Below the pieces are notes generated by a model. It was not told the DNA's origin and searched no databases. It saw only the letters and a list, made by a program, of their open reading frames with translations. From NCBI RefSeq assembly GCF_024138145.1, contig NZ_CP099997.1, positions 1,612,001-1,676,000 of the forward strand: a stretch of 64,000 nucleotides of DNA, written 5' to 3'. Below, piece by piece: positions 51,221 to 60,277 of this stretch. Each line of letters begins with the position of its first letter. Within the stretch, counting starts at the first letter, position 1. Both the position numbers and the translations under genes were made by a program. The stretch comes from Natronosalvus halobius (GTDB taxonomy: Archaea; Halobacteriota; Halobacteria; Halobacteriales; Natrialbaceae).

Positions 51221-52129
51221 TTAAAATTCCGGGCGCGAACGCCCCTCGAGTCGGCCGTAGGAGGACACGAGGTCCGCCAGCGGATCGTGATCGGCGACCG
51301 TGTGTGGGGCCGTTAGCGGGGAGACACTGATGCGACCCTCGGCGACGGCCCGCCGGTCGGTCCCTTCGGGGTCGGGGATCACGTCGGGGTCCATGTCCTC
51401 CCAGACGCGATCGTGGAGGGTGACGCCGGTCTCGTGGCGACTCGCGTCCATCTCGTAGCGTTTCGACGGGCGTGTGAGTTCGAGCGGGGCGAGGTCGACG
51501 CTCTCGGTTGCGCCGTCGGGCATCGGCGCGTTGACGTTGAGGTACGCGGCCGTCTCGAAGACGCCGGATTCGAGGCCGCGTTCGGCGAGGTAGCGGGTCG
51601 CGTCGGCGGCGAGGGCGTAGTCCTCGGTGGTCGTCTCGACGTCGGTGAACGCGAGGTCGCCGGTGGGGACGTACATCGAGGTGGCGATCGCGGGGACGTC
51701 GAAGAATGCGGCCTCGACGGCGGCACTGACGGTACCCGAGCGCCCGAGGACGTACTCGCCGAGGTTGGCGCCCTTGTTACACCCCGACACGACGAGGTCG
51801 GGGTCGGTCGGGCAGAGTTCCGAGAGGCCGGCGACGACGCAGTCGGCGGGCGTGCCGTGGACGGCGTAGCCGAGGTCGTGGCCCTCGACGTCGACGTCGT
51901 TCGAGAGGGCGCGTCCGATTGCGCTCTGGTCCGTGGCCGGGGCGACCGTCGTCACGGTGCCGATGGCGGTGAGTTCGTCGTACAGCGCCCGGAGGCCGGG
52001 GCTGTCGATCCCGTCGTCGTTCGTCAGCAGGATCTCGAGGCTGTCGCCGTCCTGGTCCCGGTCCTGGTCCCGGTCCAGGTCCCGGTCCCGATCTCGGTTG
52101 CGCTCGCGCTCGCGCTCGTTCATACCCAT
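51221..52129 (-). CDS. surE: 5'/3'-nucleotidase SurE
   Basis: SurE motifs are all present: LLTNDDGIDSPGLRALYDEL with metal-binding Asp-Asp, PATDQSAIGRALS, GTPADCVVAGL and DLVVSGCNKGANLGEYVLGR. It removes phosphate from nucleotides under stress. The protein carries an unusual N-terminal extension of alternating Arg-Asp (RDRDRDLDRDQDRD) encoded by hexamer repeats. ATG 52129 or 52123 are the possible starts; both include the extension. Confidence 0.93.
   Translation of the reverse strand: MGMNERERERNRDRDRDLDRDQDRDQDGDSLEILLTNDDGIDSPGLRALYDELTAIGTVTTVAPATDQSAIGRALSNDVDVEGHDLGYAVHGTPADCVVAGLSELCPTDPDLVVSGCNKGANLGEYVLGRSGTVSAAVEAAFFDVPAIATSMYVPTGDLAFTDVETTTEDYALAADATRYLAERGLESGVFETAAYLNVNAPMPDGATESVDLAPLELTRPSKRYEMDASRHETGVTLHDRVWEDMDPDVIPDPEGTDRRAVAEGRISVSPLTAPHTVADHDPLADLVSSYGRLEGRSRPEF
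52048..52107. repeat. hexamer microsatellite in surE
   Basis: Repeats of ggtccc/ggtcct (minus-strand gaccgg-like) encode the Arg-Asp run at the SurE N-terminus. The hexamer length keeps the frame on expansion or loss. Confidence 0.7.
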
Positions 52130-52253
52130 CTGTCGGCGCCGTGATCGAAAAGTGCTCCGTTTGGCGAACGTCGAGTCGTCTCGGCTCTCGTCAGCCGGTT
52201 TAGCCGGTTCAATCGGTTCAGCCAATACAACCGGTTCAGTCCATTCAGCTGGT

Positions 52254-53744
52254 TTAGCCGATCCGGTCGACGATCGTCTCCTCGTCGACGACGAGATTGT
52301 ACGCGCCCTCGTCGTCGTTCCAGAGGACGAGCGCGTTCTCGAACGCGAGCACATCGCCGTACTCGGCCTCGAGCAGGGGCCGATTGAGCGCGGTTTCGTT
52401 CGTCACGACGGCGTAGTGGTCGACGACCTCGCTGCCGTCACTGATCTTGAAGATCGGGTTCGGTTTCCGGTCGTCTGCATCGCCCCCTCGGGTCCCGCCG
52501 TCTTCTCCACGGGCGTCGCTCAGGGAGTGGCTGAGCTTCGCAGCCGTCAGGTCGATCCGGTTCGTGACGTGGCGTTCCATCTCGGCCATCTTCGCCTGCC
52601 CGCTCCCCTCGAGACCGATCGCTATTCGACGGGTTCCGTCCCGTCGGAGAATCGAGTAGGAGAACTGGACGTCGACGTTGACGAACTCGCCGGGGTCCGC
52701 GCCCTCGCCCGCCCGGTCGAGCTTTCGCTGGAACGATGGCACCTCGAGATCGGGGTGCACGTCGAACGACCAGCCCCGGTCTTCGGGCGTTTCGCCGCCC
52801 CACAGCCGAACAGTCGGGCTGTAGACGGTCACCCCGTCGGCCTCGAGGGTTCGCTCGAGTTCCCGGAGTTCGATGCTGGCGTTCTTGTCGGCGGGCGCCA
52901 TCGCCACCAGCGAGCCGTCAGGTGCGAGCCACTCGAGCGTCCGTCGAAGGACGGCTTCGGGATCCTCGAGTTCGCTGAGGACGTTACAGGCGAGCACGAG
53001 GTCGAACCCGGGATCCGCATCGGAGTCACAGTTATCGTCTAGTGACCCCAGTTCGAACGCCTCGATAGTCGTCCGGTGGACAGTCGTGTGAACGTTTTGC
53101 CCCGTCTCCCCGAGCAACGCCTCGAGCACGTCGGCGCCCTCGCCTGGCTCGACCGCGTGGTAGTCCACCAGCGAATCGTCGGGGAGGAACTCGAACAGCC
53201 CCAGCGCGGGCCCGCCGACGCCGGCCCCAACATCGAGCACGCGCAACCGCCGCCCGAGCAACCCCCGCTCGGCGAGGTCGTCCAGGACGTACTGGATCGC
53301 TGCGTAGTAGCTCGGCAGGTGGTAGATGGCGTAGCCGGCGGCGACGTCCTCGTCGTAGGAGACCGACTGTCGCTCGAGGTACTGGGACTTCGTGCGCCGG
53401 ATCGTCGACCGGAGGAGCGAACCCGAGGGGCCCTCGTGCCAGTCCACGCCGTAGCGGTCGACTAGGTCTTCCTCGAGACGGGTGACGTACCGCTCGGGCA
53501 ATCGATGAACGGGATCGGTGGTGGCCGCCGACCGCGGCGGAACCGGTTCGTCGCTCACGGGGGCAAACGTCCCGTCCTCGCGCTCGACGAGACCGAGGTC
53601 CAGGGCCTCCTCGCGGAGGATCTGGGCGACGACGGCCGGGTGCGGTTCGCCCTCGACGTAGGAGCTGATCTCCTCGGGATCGATCGGTCGGACCTGGCGC
53701 AGGTACTTTGCGTTCGATCGGATGGCGTCGCGCTGGTCGGTCAC
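52254..53744 (-). CDS. Rsm22-like rRNA methyltransferase family protein
   Basis: A 496-residue protein of the small-subunit Rsm22 family. The SAM-binding core has LRVLDVGAGVGGPALGLFEF and the later VLACNVLSELEDPEAVLRRT. The N-terminus contains RSTIRRTKSQYLERQSVSYD typical of the family. C-terminal zinc-binding cysteines of other members are not obvious. Its GTG start overlaps the tyrA stop (GTGA). Downstream are imperfect repeats. Confidence 0.8.
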   Translation of the reverse strand: MTDQRDAIRSNAKYLRQVRPIDPEEISSYVEGEPHPAVVAQILREEALDLGLVEREDGTFAPVSDEPVPPRSAATTDPVHRLPERYVTRLEEDLVDRYGVDWHEGPSGSLLRSTIRRTKSQYLERQSVSYDEDVAAGYAIYHLPSYYAAIQYVLDDLAERGLLGRRLRVLDVGAGVGGPALGLFEFLPDDSLVDYHAVEPGEGADVLEALLGETGQNVHTTVHRTTIEAFELGSLDDNCDSDADPGFDLVLACNVLSELEDPEAVLRRTLEWLAPDGSLVAMAPADKNASIELRELERTLEADGVTVYSPTVRLWGGETPEDRGWSFDVHPDLEVPSFQRKLDRAGEGADPGEFVNVDVQFSYSILRRDGTRRIAIGLEGSGQAKMAEMERHVTNRIDLTAAKLSHSLSDARGEDGGTRGGDADDRKPNPIFKISDGSEVVDHYAVVTNETALNRPLLEAEYGDVLAFENALVLWNDDEGAYNLVVDEETIVDRIG

Positions 53745-54592
53745 TCGCAGTCACCTCCGTTCACGCTCTCGACGCCGTCCTGATCTATCGTTTCGCCGTC
53801 GTCCTGGACGTCCGTTTCACCGTCGTCGAGGCGTTCCCGAGCACTCCACCGCTCCGTCGCCTCGTCGTACAGCGCCTCGAACGCCTCGTCGTCGGCGTCG
53901 GCGATCGCTCGAGCGGCCTCGGCGACGGCGTCAGCGCCGTCGAACGTTCGCTGAATGTCCGCGTACACGTGAGGGCTGCCCCCAGTGACGTAGGTCGCGA
54001 GTCGCTCGATGTCGTCGTAAATCGGCGTCTGAAACCCCTCGGGGACGCGTTCCGCCGCGAGGGCGAACGACAGGATCGCAGCGTGAGCCGCCGCCTGGAC
54101 GGAACCCATCGCCCGGTCGTGTTCCTCGGGCGTGGTCTCGACGAGGCGGTTGCCCGCCGACTCGAGCGCCGACAGGAGCGAGTCGGTGACTGGCCCCTCG
54201 CGGGCACGTACCGTCGCAATCGACCCCGGCGCGCGTTCGGGGGCGAACAGCGGGTGGAGACTCGCTCGTTCGAGGTCGTCGGCGTGGGCGGCCATCGCCT
54301 CGAGCGGGGTGGCCATCACTCCGGTGACGTCGAGGATGGCGCGTTCGGCCCGCTTCGCGTGTTGCTCGATCGACGCCTCGACGCGACCCATGGGGACGGC
54401 CACGCAGACGGCGTCGTAGGTCGTCGCTCCATCCAGGTCGGCAGTGGTTCCGGCCACGGTTTCGGCGGCCCGTTCGGCGGCGTCCTCATCGACGTCGGCG
54501 AACGCCACCATCGCGTCGACGGACGGATCGTCGGCTATCGCTTCCCCGAACCACGTTCCCATCGCACCGGCGCCGACGATTAGAACCTCCAT
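53741..54592 (-). CDS. tyrA: prephenate/arogenate dehydrogenase-like protein
   Basis: A 283-residue NAD(P)-binding protein. It begins MEVLIVGAGAMGTWFGEAI with a Rossmann GxGxxG, followed by VCVAVPMGRVEASIEQHAK and LDVTGVMATPLEAMAAHADD, and LHPLFAPERAPGSIATVRAR with the catalytic His region. It would oxidatively decarboxylate prephenate in tyrosine synthesis. The C-terminal acidic tail (DDGETDVQDDGETIDQD) is unusual. The stop overlaps the Rsm22-like start. Confidence 0.88.
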   Translation of the reverse strand: MEVLIVGAGAMGTWFGEAIADDPSVDAMVAFADVDEDAAERAAETVAGTTADLDGATTYDAVCVAVPMGRVEASIEQHAKRAERAILDVTGVMATPLEAMAAHADDLERASLHPLFAPERAPGSIATVRAREGPVTDSLLSALESAGNRLVETTPEEHDRAMGSVQAAAHAAILSFALAAERVPEGFQTPIYDDIERLATYVTGGSPHVYADIQRTFDGADAVAEAARAIADADDEAFEALYDEATERWSARERLDDGETDVQDDGETIDQDGVESVNGGDCE

Positions 54593-54811
54593 TGGGGACC
54601 GCTACCCGTCGCCGGCGCAAAAACGGTTCGGTGGGCGTCGGTGGCCCGTCGTTCGCTCGCTCGAGTCGATTCGACGTGCGCTCGACTCGATCCATTTGTT
54701 CAGCGCACGCTCGATTCGATCAGTTGGTCCGGCCAGCGTTCGCTCACTCGGTCGGTTCGGCCCGATTCGATTCTCGAGTCGTCCGTCGTCCGACTTCGGT
54801 CGCTGTCGCGG

Positions 54812-55225
54812 TCACTCGTCGTCGGAGACAGTAGATGGCTGTGGGCACTCGCGCCTGCGCTCTCCCTCTCGCTCTCGCTCGTCCTCCGGCGCCGGCGTCC
54901 ATCGCCGCGGTTCCCCCTGCGGGCGCATCGTGGGGTGATCCTGGAGTTCACGGGCCTCGTTCGCGTCGACCTCGCGCTGGTCGTCTCCACGCCGATGGCC
55001 GTACTGGCGGCGCTCGACTGCTCGAGCGCGCCGCGTCGTGTCCCAGTCCTCGAAGAGGCCGTAGTCGGTCATCGTCTCCATGCCGGCGATTGCGGCGGAC
55101 AGTTTGATGCCCACGAGCGGAATCTCCGCGACGGAGACGATCACGTCGGCGCGCACGACCGCGCCGTCGCGCAGGAGCACGTCGAGGACGTCGACCAGCG
55201 CGTCGTCGTCCCGGTCGGGTTTCAT
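54812..55225 (-). CDS. gvpM: gas vesicle protein GvpM
   Basis: Belongs to the GvpA/J/M family. It begins [40 protein letters not shown] and KLSAAIAGMETMTDYGL, the GvpA-like helix-sheet pattern. The C-terminal part is charged and rich in Arg/Glu, longer than usual. It is the last gene of the FGHIJKLM operon and starts inside the gvpL stop (ATGA). Confidence 0.9.
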   Translation of the reverse strand: MKPDRDDDALVDVLDVLLRDGAVVRADVIVSVAEIPLVGIKLSAAIAGMETMTDYGLFEDWDTTRRARAVERRQYGHRRGDDQREVDANEARELQDHPTMRPQGEPRRWTPAPEDEREREGERRRECPQPSTVSDDE

Positions 55226-56292
55226 CGCTGGGGATCACCCGTCTGGGTTTCCGTCTCGGATTGCGTCCTCGTCTCCGTGCTTCCAGGCTGACCACCGCCC
55301 GCGGCAGCGTCCGTCTCCTCCCCGAGCGTGGGCGCGAACGAGTACGGCGGCCACGGGCCGGTGAACCGGACCTCGAGCCCCGGTTTTTCGGCGACGTCGT
55401 CGAGTACCGAACCGATCGTCTCCTCCTCGCTCTCCCGGGCGAGGACGGTCAGTCGGCAGAGCCGGGTTCCGTCAGTCGGTTTCCCCGCCCCGCCGGAGCC
55501 GCTGGAAGCGCTAGAGAGACTCACCGACGGCTGGCGATCGAGCACCTGTACCTCCCGCGTACACGACTCGAGCGACTGACGCAGGGACTCCCGAATCGAC
55601 GCTCGTCGGTCACGCCGGAGGTCCCTGATCCGCTGGTCGAACTGCTTCTCCAGGAGGAACGCCCGCCCCTCCGAGGCGGCCTCTCGCTCTTCGGCCAGCG
55701 ACGCGAGTTCGTCGTCGCGCTCGATCAGCGTCTCCTCGTCGGGCGGATCGGTCTCGACGACCTCGATCCGGTACTCCGCGTGGCCGGCGAGGTCCGCGAG
55801 CGCCGACTCGAGCTGGGCCCGCTGGTCCGCGAGCCACCCACGGACGGCGTCGTCGTCGCCCCGAACGATGGTGTCGAACTGGAACGGCAGCGGCGTACCG
55901 AACCGCTGGCTCGCCCGGTCGATGACCGTCTGGTGGCGGACAAGCCACCGTTTGACCTGCGCGAGGTCGGCTGAATCGTACAGCGAGTCACAGGCGTGAA
56001 CGACCGCGGCGAGGGTCGCGTTCCGGTCTCCGTCCCTGTCACTGCCTCCGTCCTTGTCTCTGTCCCTGTCGTCACGCTCAAGCGCGACGACCGACACGGG
56101 TTCGTCGTCGATCCCCTCGACGTCCAGGTCGGCCTCGCCGCTCTCGAGCGTGACGACGCAGTAGACGTACCGTCCCTCGGCGAAGTCAGGGGTCGCGTCG
56201 GCGTCAGGAACGGGTTCGGCGTCGCGACCTGCCAGGTCGTCGCGGTTCACTTCCCGTTCCTGGGCAGTGGTTTCGCGCTGTTCACGCCCCAT
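55222..56292 (-). CDS. gvpL: gas vesicle protein GvpL
   Basis: A 356-residue GvpL/GvpF family protein. Characteristic parts are [14 protein letters not shown] near the N-terminus, [20 protein letters not shown], and the C-terminal [12 protein letters not shown]. It is longer than GvpF due to linkers, one with an Asp/Arg run ([18 protein letters not shown]). GvpL contacts other accessory proteins in haloarchaea. The ATG at 56292 overlaps the end of gvpK; a longer in-frame stretch upstream is not used. Confidence 0.92.
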   Translation of the reverse strand: MGREQRETTAQEREVNRDDLAGRDAEPVPDADATPDFAEGRYVYCVVTLESGEADLDVEGIDDEPVSVVALERDDRDRDKDGGSDRDGDRNATLAAVVHACDSLYDSADLAQVKRWLVRHQTVIDRASQRFGTPLPFQFDTIVRGDDDAVRGWLADQRAQLESALADLAGHAEYRIEVVETDPPDEETLIERDDELASLAEEREAASEGRAFLLEKQFDQRIRDLRRDRRASIRESLRQSLESCTREVQVLDRQPSVSLSSASSGSGGAGKPTDGTRLCRLTVLARESEEETIGSVLDDVAEKPGLEVRFTGPWPPYSFAPTLGEETDAAAGGGQPGSTETRTQSETETQTGDPQR

Positions 56293-56629
56293 CGTCGTCA
56301 CCTCCGAGGACGGCGTGGCCCGGTTCGACGTTCGTCGGATCGCCCTCGAGTTGCCTGATCGCGTCGCTGACCAGGCCGTCGAGGTCGTTTCGGAGATCGG
56401 CGACGCCCTCCTCGATTCCCTCATCGGCTTTGAGTTGCTCGAGTTCGGCCTCGATGGTCGCGAGCTGGCGCCCCAGCCGGTCGATTTCTTCGTCGGTGAG
56501 ATCGGGAGATTCCATCCGCCGGATCGCCTCCCGCTCGAGCGCTTCGACGAGGAGTTCAACGACGGTGATGACGAGGGTCATCAGTCCCTGGCGCGCGTTG
56601 CCGTCCTCGCCGACGTCGATCGTGGTCAC
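56282..56629 (-). CDS. gvpK: gas vesicle protein GvpK
   Basis: A 115-residue GvpK. The motif [40 protein letters not shown] then [20 protein letters not shown] matches the family. Required for vesicle formation in haloarchaea. GTG start overlaps the gvpJ stop, and the end overlaps gvpL by 11 bases. Confidence 0.93.
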   Translation of the reverse strand: MTTIDVGEDGNARQGLMTLVITVVELLVEALEREAIRRMESPDLTDEEIDRLGRQLATIEAELEQLKADEGIEEGVADLRNDLDGLVSDAIRQLEGDPTNVEPGHAVLGGDDDGA

Positions 56630-57120
56630 GTGGTCTCGCCTCCGTCGGTTTCGGCTTCGACCTCGGCCTTTGCTTCGTCTTCGCTCTCCTCACCGTCGTC
56701 AGTGTCCCCCCCACTCGAACCGTCGGTATCGTCGTCCAATTCGTCCTCGTCCGACTTGGTTGCATCCGCCGCACTCGAGTCGTCCGCATCCGAACGCTCC
56801 ATCTGGTCGTCCTCGCCAGTCACATTCACGCCGTGGACTGGTGCGACGGGTGGGATCAGGCGCCGATCCTCCTCCGCGAGTTCCGGTTCGCCCGCGGCCT
56901 CCGCCACGCGGCGCATGTCCGTCCCCTCGGGGAATTCGAGGCCGTACTTCGCGGCCGTCTCGAAGGAGGCGATGGCGGCGCGAAGTTGGATGCCGAGCAA
57001 CTGGGTATCGCCGATGGAGACGGCGATGTCGGCGTTGATCACGATCCCCTTGTCGAGCAGCATCTCGACGACGTCCGCGAGGTCGGCCTGCTGACGGCTT
57101 GGCTGGACTGCGTCCACCAT
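56626..57120 (-). CDS. gvpJ: gas vesicle protein GvpJ
   Basis: A GvpA-like core at the start ([60 protein letters not shown]) followed by a long acidic Asp/Ser/Glu tail of about 70 residues. Overlaps gvpI by one base and gvpK by four. Minor wall or nucleation protein in other haloarchaea. Confidence 0.93.
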   Translation of the reverse strand: MVDAVQPSRQQADLADVVEMLLDKGIVINADIAVSIGDTQLLGIQLRAAIASFETAAKYGLEFPEGTDMRRVAEAAGEPELAEEDRRLIPPVAPVHGVNVTGEDDQMERSDADDSSAADATKSDEDELDDDTDGSSGGDTDDGEESEDEAKAEVEAETDGGETT

Positions 57121-58061
57121 CAGCGCTCACCCCGCTGGCGTTCCCGTTCGATCTCGAATCGTCTGCCGTAGATCCGACGCCGAGCGGGCGCCGTCGACAA
57201 TTTGACCTGCTGGGGAACCGTCGAGTAGCGGTTGTCACTCCCGAGGTCCGCCCGGCCGACCGGCATGGTCGACGCCGCGGTCGGATTCCGAGACGTGGTT
57301 CCTCGGTCCTGGCGGCGCATCCGTTCCCGGTTGAACTCGTAGAGCTTCTCGAACTGCTCGTGAGTCTCGAGTAGCGTCCAGCGGACGCCGTCGATGGCCT
57401 CCATCGCAGCCTGCTGGATCGAGACCTGCACGTACTCGGGGTCCTCGAGCACGTCGACGTCGAGGGCCTCCATGGTTTCCTCGGCGCTGACGTCGAGTTC
57501 GTCCTCGAGGAGGTCATCATCGTCGTCGCCATCGTCGTCCGTTACCGTCGAAGCCGCCGCGCCGACGGCCGAGTCTTCCTCGCTCACGTCCTCGAGGGTG
57601 TCGGTGAGATCGTCACCCTCCCTGAGCACGTCGGTCACGTCGGTCGCGCCCCACGCTTCGAGCAGGTTGAGCGCGTCGAGCAGGGCCGTCACGTCGACCG
57701 CATCGTGGATCTCGCCCGACTGCAGCGCATCCGGGATCTCGCCCACTTTGATTGCGTCGAGCAACTCGCCTGGCTCGACGACCTCGGCCAGATCTTCGAG
57801 GTCCATCGCCTCGACGAACTCGGCGAGGGCCGTCGTCACGTCCTCGAGCGCGTCGAGGTTCTCCCGCACGTTCTCGAGCGCATCGTCGTCGAGATCGCCC
57901 AGCGCGTCGACGTCGGCGAGGTCGCCCTCGAGCGCGGTGAGCGCGGCGCTGCCGGATTCGACGATCGACTCGAGGTCGTCGGCCTCGATGTCGATTTTGT
58001 CGCCTATTTCGCTCGTTTCGTTCGTCTCGCCCGTCTCGCCCGTTTCGTTGGTTTCACTCAT
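57120..58061 (-). CDS. gvpI: gas vesicle protein GvpI (extended)
   Basis: A 313-residue protein in the gvpI position. The C-terminal about 60 residues are basic (RRIYGRRFEIERERQRGER at the end, and NRYSTVPQQVKLSTAPARR), as expected for haloarchaeal GvpI, which is basic and about 140 residues long. The N-terminal 200 residues are very acidic and helical, starting with an SETNETGETGETNETSEIG run. The acidic extension is unusual. The function call depends largely on gene order. Confidence 0.7.
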   Translation of the reverse strand: MSETNETGETGETNETSEIGDKIDIEADDLESIVESGSAALTALEGDLADVDALGDLDDDALENVRENLDALEDVTTALAEFVEAMDLEDLAEVVEPGELLDAIKVGEIPDALQSGEIHDAVDVTALLDALNLLEAWGATDVTDVLREGDDLTDTLEDVSEEDSAVGAAASTVTDDDGDDDDDLLEDELDVSAEETMEALDVDVLEDPEYVQVSIQQAAMEAIDGVRWTLLETHEQFEKLYEFNRERMRRQDRGTTSRNPTAASTMPVGRADLGSDNRYSTVPQQVKLSTAPARRRIYGRRFEIERERQRGER

Positions 58062-58932
58062 CGATCTCACCGTCCGCGGGGTCGGGGGAATCCACCCGAG
58101 TCACCCGAACCGTGAGGATGCCGTTGTTCACCGACGCGTCGGCCTCCGTTTCCGGCCACGGCAGGCTTACGCGCGACAGCTCGTGGCCGTCGGTGTCGGC
58201 CAGGACGAGGTCTTCGTCGTCGAACCCGACACGGACCCGATCTTCCCCGACTGCCGAGACGTCGGCGACGACCTCGAGTTCCGTTCCGTATCGTCGCTTT
58301 GCAACGTCGATCGACGGGGTTACGCCGCGTCGAGTGCGCTCGGACGAGCGCTCGTCGTGCAATCCGCGACGCCGATTTCGACTGCCGGCGTCCCCGTCGG
58401 GCTCGATCGAGCTAATCGTCAGGTCGACGTCGGCGTCGAACCCGGGACGGATACTATCGTCGCGTCGGCTCGAGTCACCGAAGGGCGCGTTTCCGTACGC
58501 GCCACCGAATTCGGTTCTACTCTCGGCTCCCGACTCGAGGAGCCGAAAGAGCCGCGACAGGAGCTTTCCGCCTGGCCTGGCCTCGAACCCGGACTCCGAC
58601 TGGGGTCGACGGGAGGACGGGGTCGACGGACGACGCTCGTTTCCCTGTTCGTCGGACCGATCCGGTCGCTCGTTCGGCTGGTTGCCGGGTTCGTTGAGTT
58701 CGTCGAGTTCGTCGGATTCGCCGGATACGCCGGATTCGCCGAATCGCTCCTCCGTCGCATCCTCTCCCGCGTCGACTTCGTCGTCTCCCGCGGTCGGCTC
58801 CTGGTCGGACGGCTGGCTCGAGTCGGACACCGAATCGTCGCCGTCGTTCGGTGGGTCCTCGGACGATTCCTCAGGTGGTTCCTCGGGCGGACTGTCGGGT
58901 GAATCTGGGGGATCTGGTGGTTCGTCAGTCAT
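58054..58932 (-). CDS. gvpH: gas vesicle protein GvpH
   Basis: A 292-residue protein. The C-terminal third resembles the alpha-crystallin/Hsp20 fold of GvpH (ELEVVADVSAVGEDRVRVGF, DDEDLVLADTDGHELSRVSL and NNGILTVRVTRV). The first half is a long disordered Pro/Ser/Asp/Glu-rich stretch, longer than usual. It overlaps gvpG and gvpI. Chaperone-like role with GvpI in the known operon. Confidence 0.88.
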   Translation of the reverse strand: MTDEPPDPPDSPDSPPEEPPEESSEDPPNDGDDSVSDSSQPSDQEPTAGDDEVDAGEDATEERFGESGVSGESDELDELNEPGNQPNERPDRSDEQGNERRPSTPSSRRPQSESGFEARPGGKLLSRLFRLLESGAESRTEFGGAYGNAPFGDSSRRDDSIRPGFDADVDLTISSIEPDGDAGSRNRRRGLHDERSSERTRRGVTPSIDVAKRRYGTELEVVADVSAVGEDRVRVGFDDEDLVLADTDGHELSRVSLPWPETEADASVNNGILTVRVTRVDSPDPADGEIDE

Positions 58933-59191
58933 TGGTTCGGACCTCCACGCGTCCGCTCGTGAGTTCCTCGTGGATCTCGCGAGCGAGTTCGAGTTCGGCT
59001 TCGATTTCGTCTTTGCGCTCCTCGTACTCGCCTTTCGACCGTTCGCCGAGTTCGTAGAGGAGTCGGTTTTCCTTGCGCTCGTCCTCGAGGGCGTCGATGT
59101 CGTACAGTTCGTCGATCGCCATCGTGTGCAACGTGTTGACGAGACCGACGAACGGGCGGACGAGCAGGTCGTCGACGATGATCGCCATCAT
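58925..59191 (-). CDS. gvpG: gas vesicle protein GvpG
   Basis: An 88-residue GvpG: MAIIVDDLLVRPFVGLVNTL, HTMAIDELYDIDALEDERKE and a coiled-coil-like tail YEERKDEIEAELELAREIHE. Essential accessory protein in gas vesicle assembly. The ATG overlaps the gvpF stop (ATGA). Confidence 0.93.
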   Translation of the reverse strand: MMAIIVDDLLVRPFVGLVNTLHTMAIDELYDIDALEDERKENRLLYELGERSKGEYEERKDEIEAELELAREIHEELTSGRVEVRTND

Positions 59192-59943
59192 CGCTCGGCC
59201 CCGATCTTGACGTCGACGAAACTGTACGGTGCAAACGGTCCCGAGTACCGGATCATCACGTCCTCGAGGTCGGCCTCGAGTTCGCCGACGGCGGTGTCGA
59301 ACGCCTCGCGCTCCGATCGGTCGACGAGGTAGGAGCGGTTGAGTACAAGCCGATCGCTGAACTCCCCGCTATCGACGCTGCTCGTGGCCAGTGGCTCGAG
59401 TTCGTCGCTCACCCGCTCGACGATCGTCTCGTCGTCGACGGTCGCGTCCTGCTCGCGAACGACCTTCAGGCCGAGTTCGACCCTGTCGTCGATGTCGTGA
59501 AGCGTTCGTCGAAACGCGCCACGGCCGCCGCGGAGGACGTTCTTGAGCGCGCGCTCGCTCTCGAAGACCATGCCGAATCGCATCGGAATGATCGTTCGGC
59601 CGCCGTTCTCGGTCAACAGCGCGCGGAGCACCGCGTCGTGGCGTTTCGCGTCCTCGTCGGTCTCCTCGGGATCGGTCACGTCGATCGGCGACGCCAGTGC
59701 GGCGAGTCGCCCGTGGGATACCGGGTACAACTCGGTCGCCCCGGCGACGCCCGTCCCCTCCACGGGTAGCGTCTCCCGGTCTGAATCGTCGTCCTCCTCG
59801 AACTCCTCGGACTCTTCGACTTCCTCGAGCGAGATCACGTCGGCGTCGCTCGAGGCGACGATCCCGTACACGTAGTGGTAACTCGAGTCAGCCACCGTGC
59901 CACCTCGCGGATCGTTGCCGGCCCTGGTTCCGGTCTCGGACAC
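59188..59943 (-). CDS. gvpF: gas vesicle protein GvpF
   Basis: A 251-residue GvpF/GvpL family protein. The N-terminus YHYVYGIVASSD, HDAVLRALLTENGGRTIIPM and RFGMVFESERALKNVLRGG, and the C-terminal SGPFAPYSFVDVKI are present. GvpF binds GvpA in other haloarchaea and begins the accessory operon. The start is GTG 59943 or GTG 59895; the first 16 codons look weak. Confidence 0.93.
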   Translation of the reverse strand: MSETGTRAGNDPRGGTVADSSYHYVYGIVASSDADVISLEEVEESEEFEEDDDSDRETLPVEGTGVAGATELYPVSHGRLAALASPIDVTDPEETDEDAKRHDAVLRALLTENGGRTIIPMRFGMVFESERALKNVLRGGRGAFRRTLHDIDDRVELGLKVVREQDATVDDETIVERVSDELEPLATSSVDSGEFSDRLVLNRSYLVDRSEREAFDTAVGELEADLEDVMIRYSGPFAPYSFVDVKIGAER

Positions 59944-60277
59944 GATCCCAGGGACGGTGTCGGTGACCGGTCACTCGCGAACGGTTCCACCGGCCGTCTA
60001 CGTCTTTGGTCGTCTGTCGTCGCATGTGCATACGTCTCACCCTCCAAATGCAGCGGCGACTGTGGCCGCCGCTCACTCACTGAGAGGTTCGAGCGGGCCG
60101 TGCGTTACCATGCTGCTTGCAGATGCAGCCTAGCCTCGCACCGCCGTTCCGCTACACGTCGGGAGGATCAAGCAACGCGAGCAAATCGCGCTTCCGCATC
60201 CCTCAACCTCGTCGATGACGCCGGCGTATCGACCGTTCCCGGAATCCTTAATGGACCGTCCGGCAATATGTACGCTC
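59944..60277. other. divergent promoter region between gvpF and the mutase
   Basis: No gene. Contains the promoters of the gvpF operon (minus) and of the mutase (plus; ttaatgg about 28 bases before 60278). No gvpE-type binding motif was recognised with confidence. Confidence 0.4.

Noticed and set aside
52130-52354. Longer SurE N-terminus reaching into the repeats
   Set aside because: This stretch is Ser/Arg/Thr-rich and overlaps the end of the Rsm22-like gene; ATG 52129 or 52123 is more plausible.
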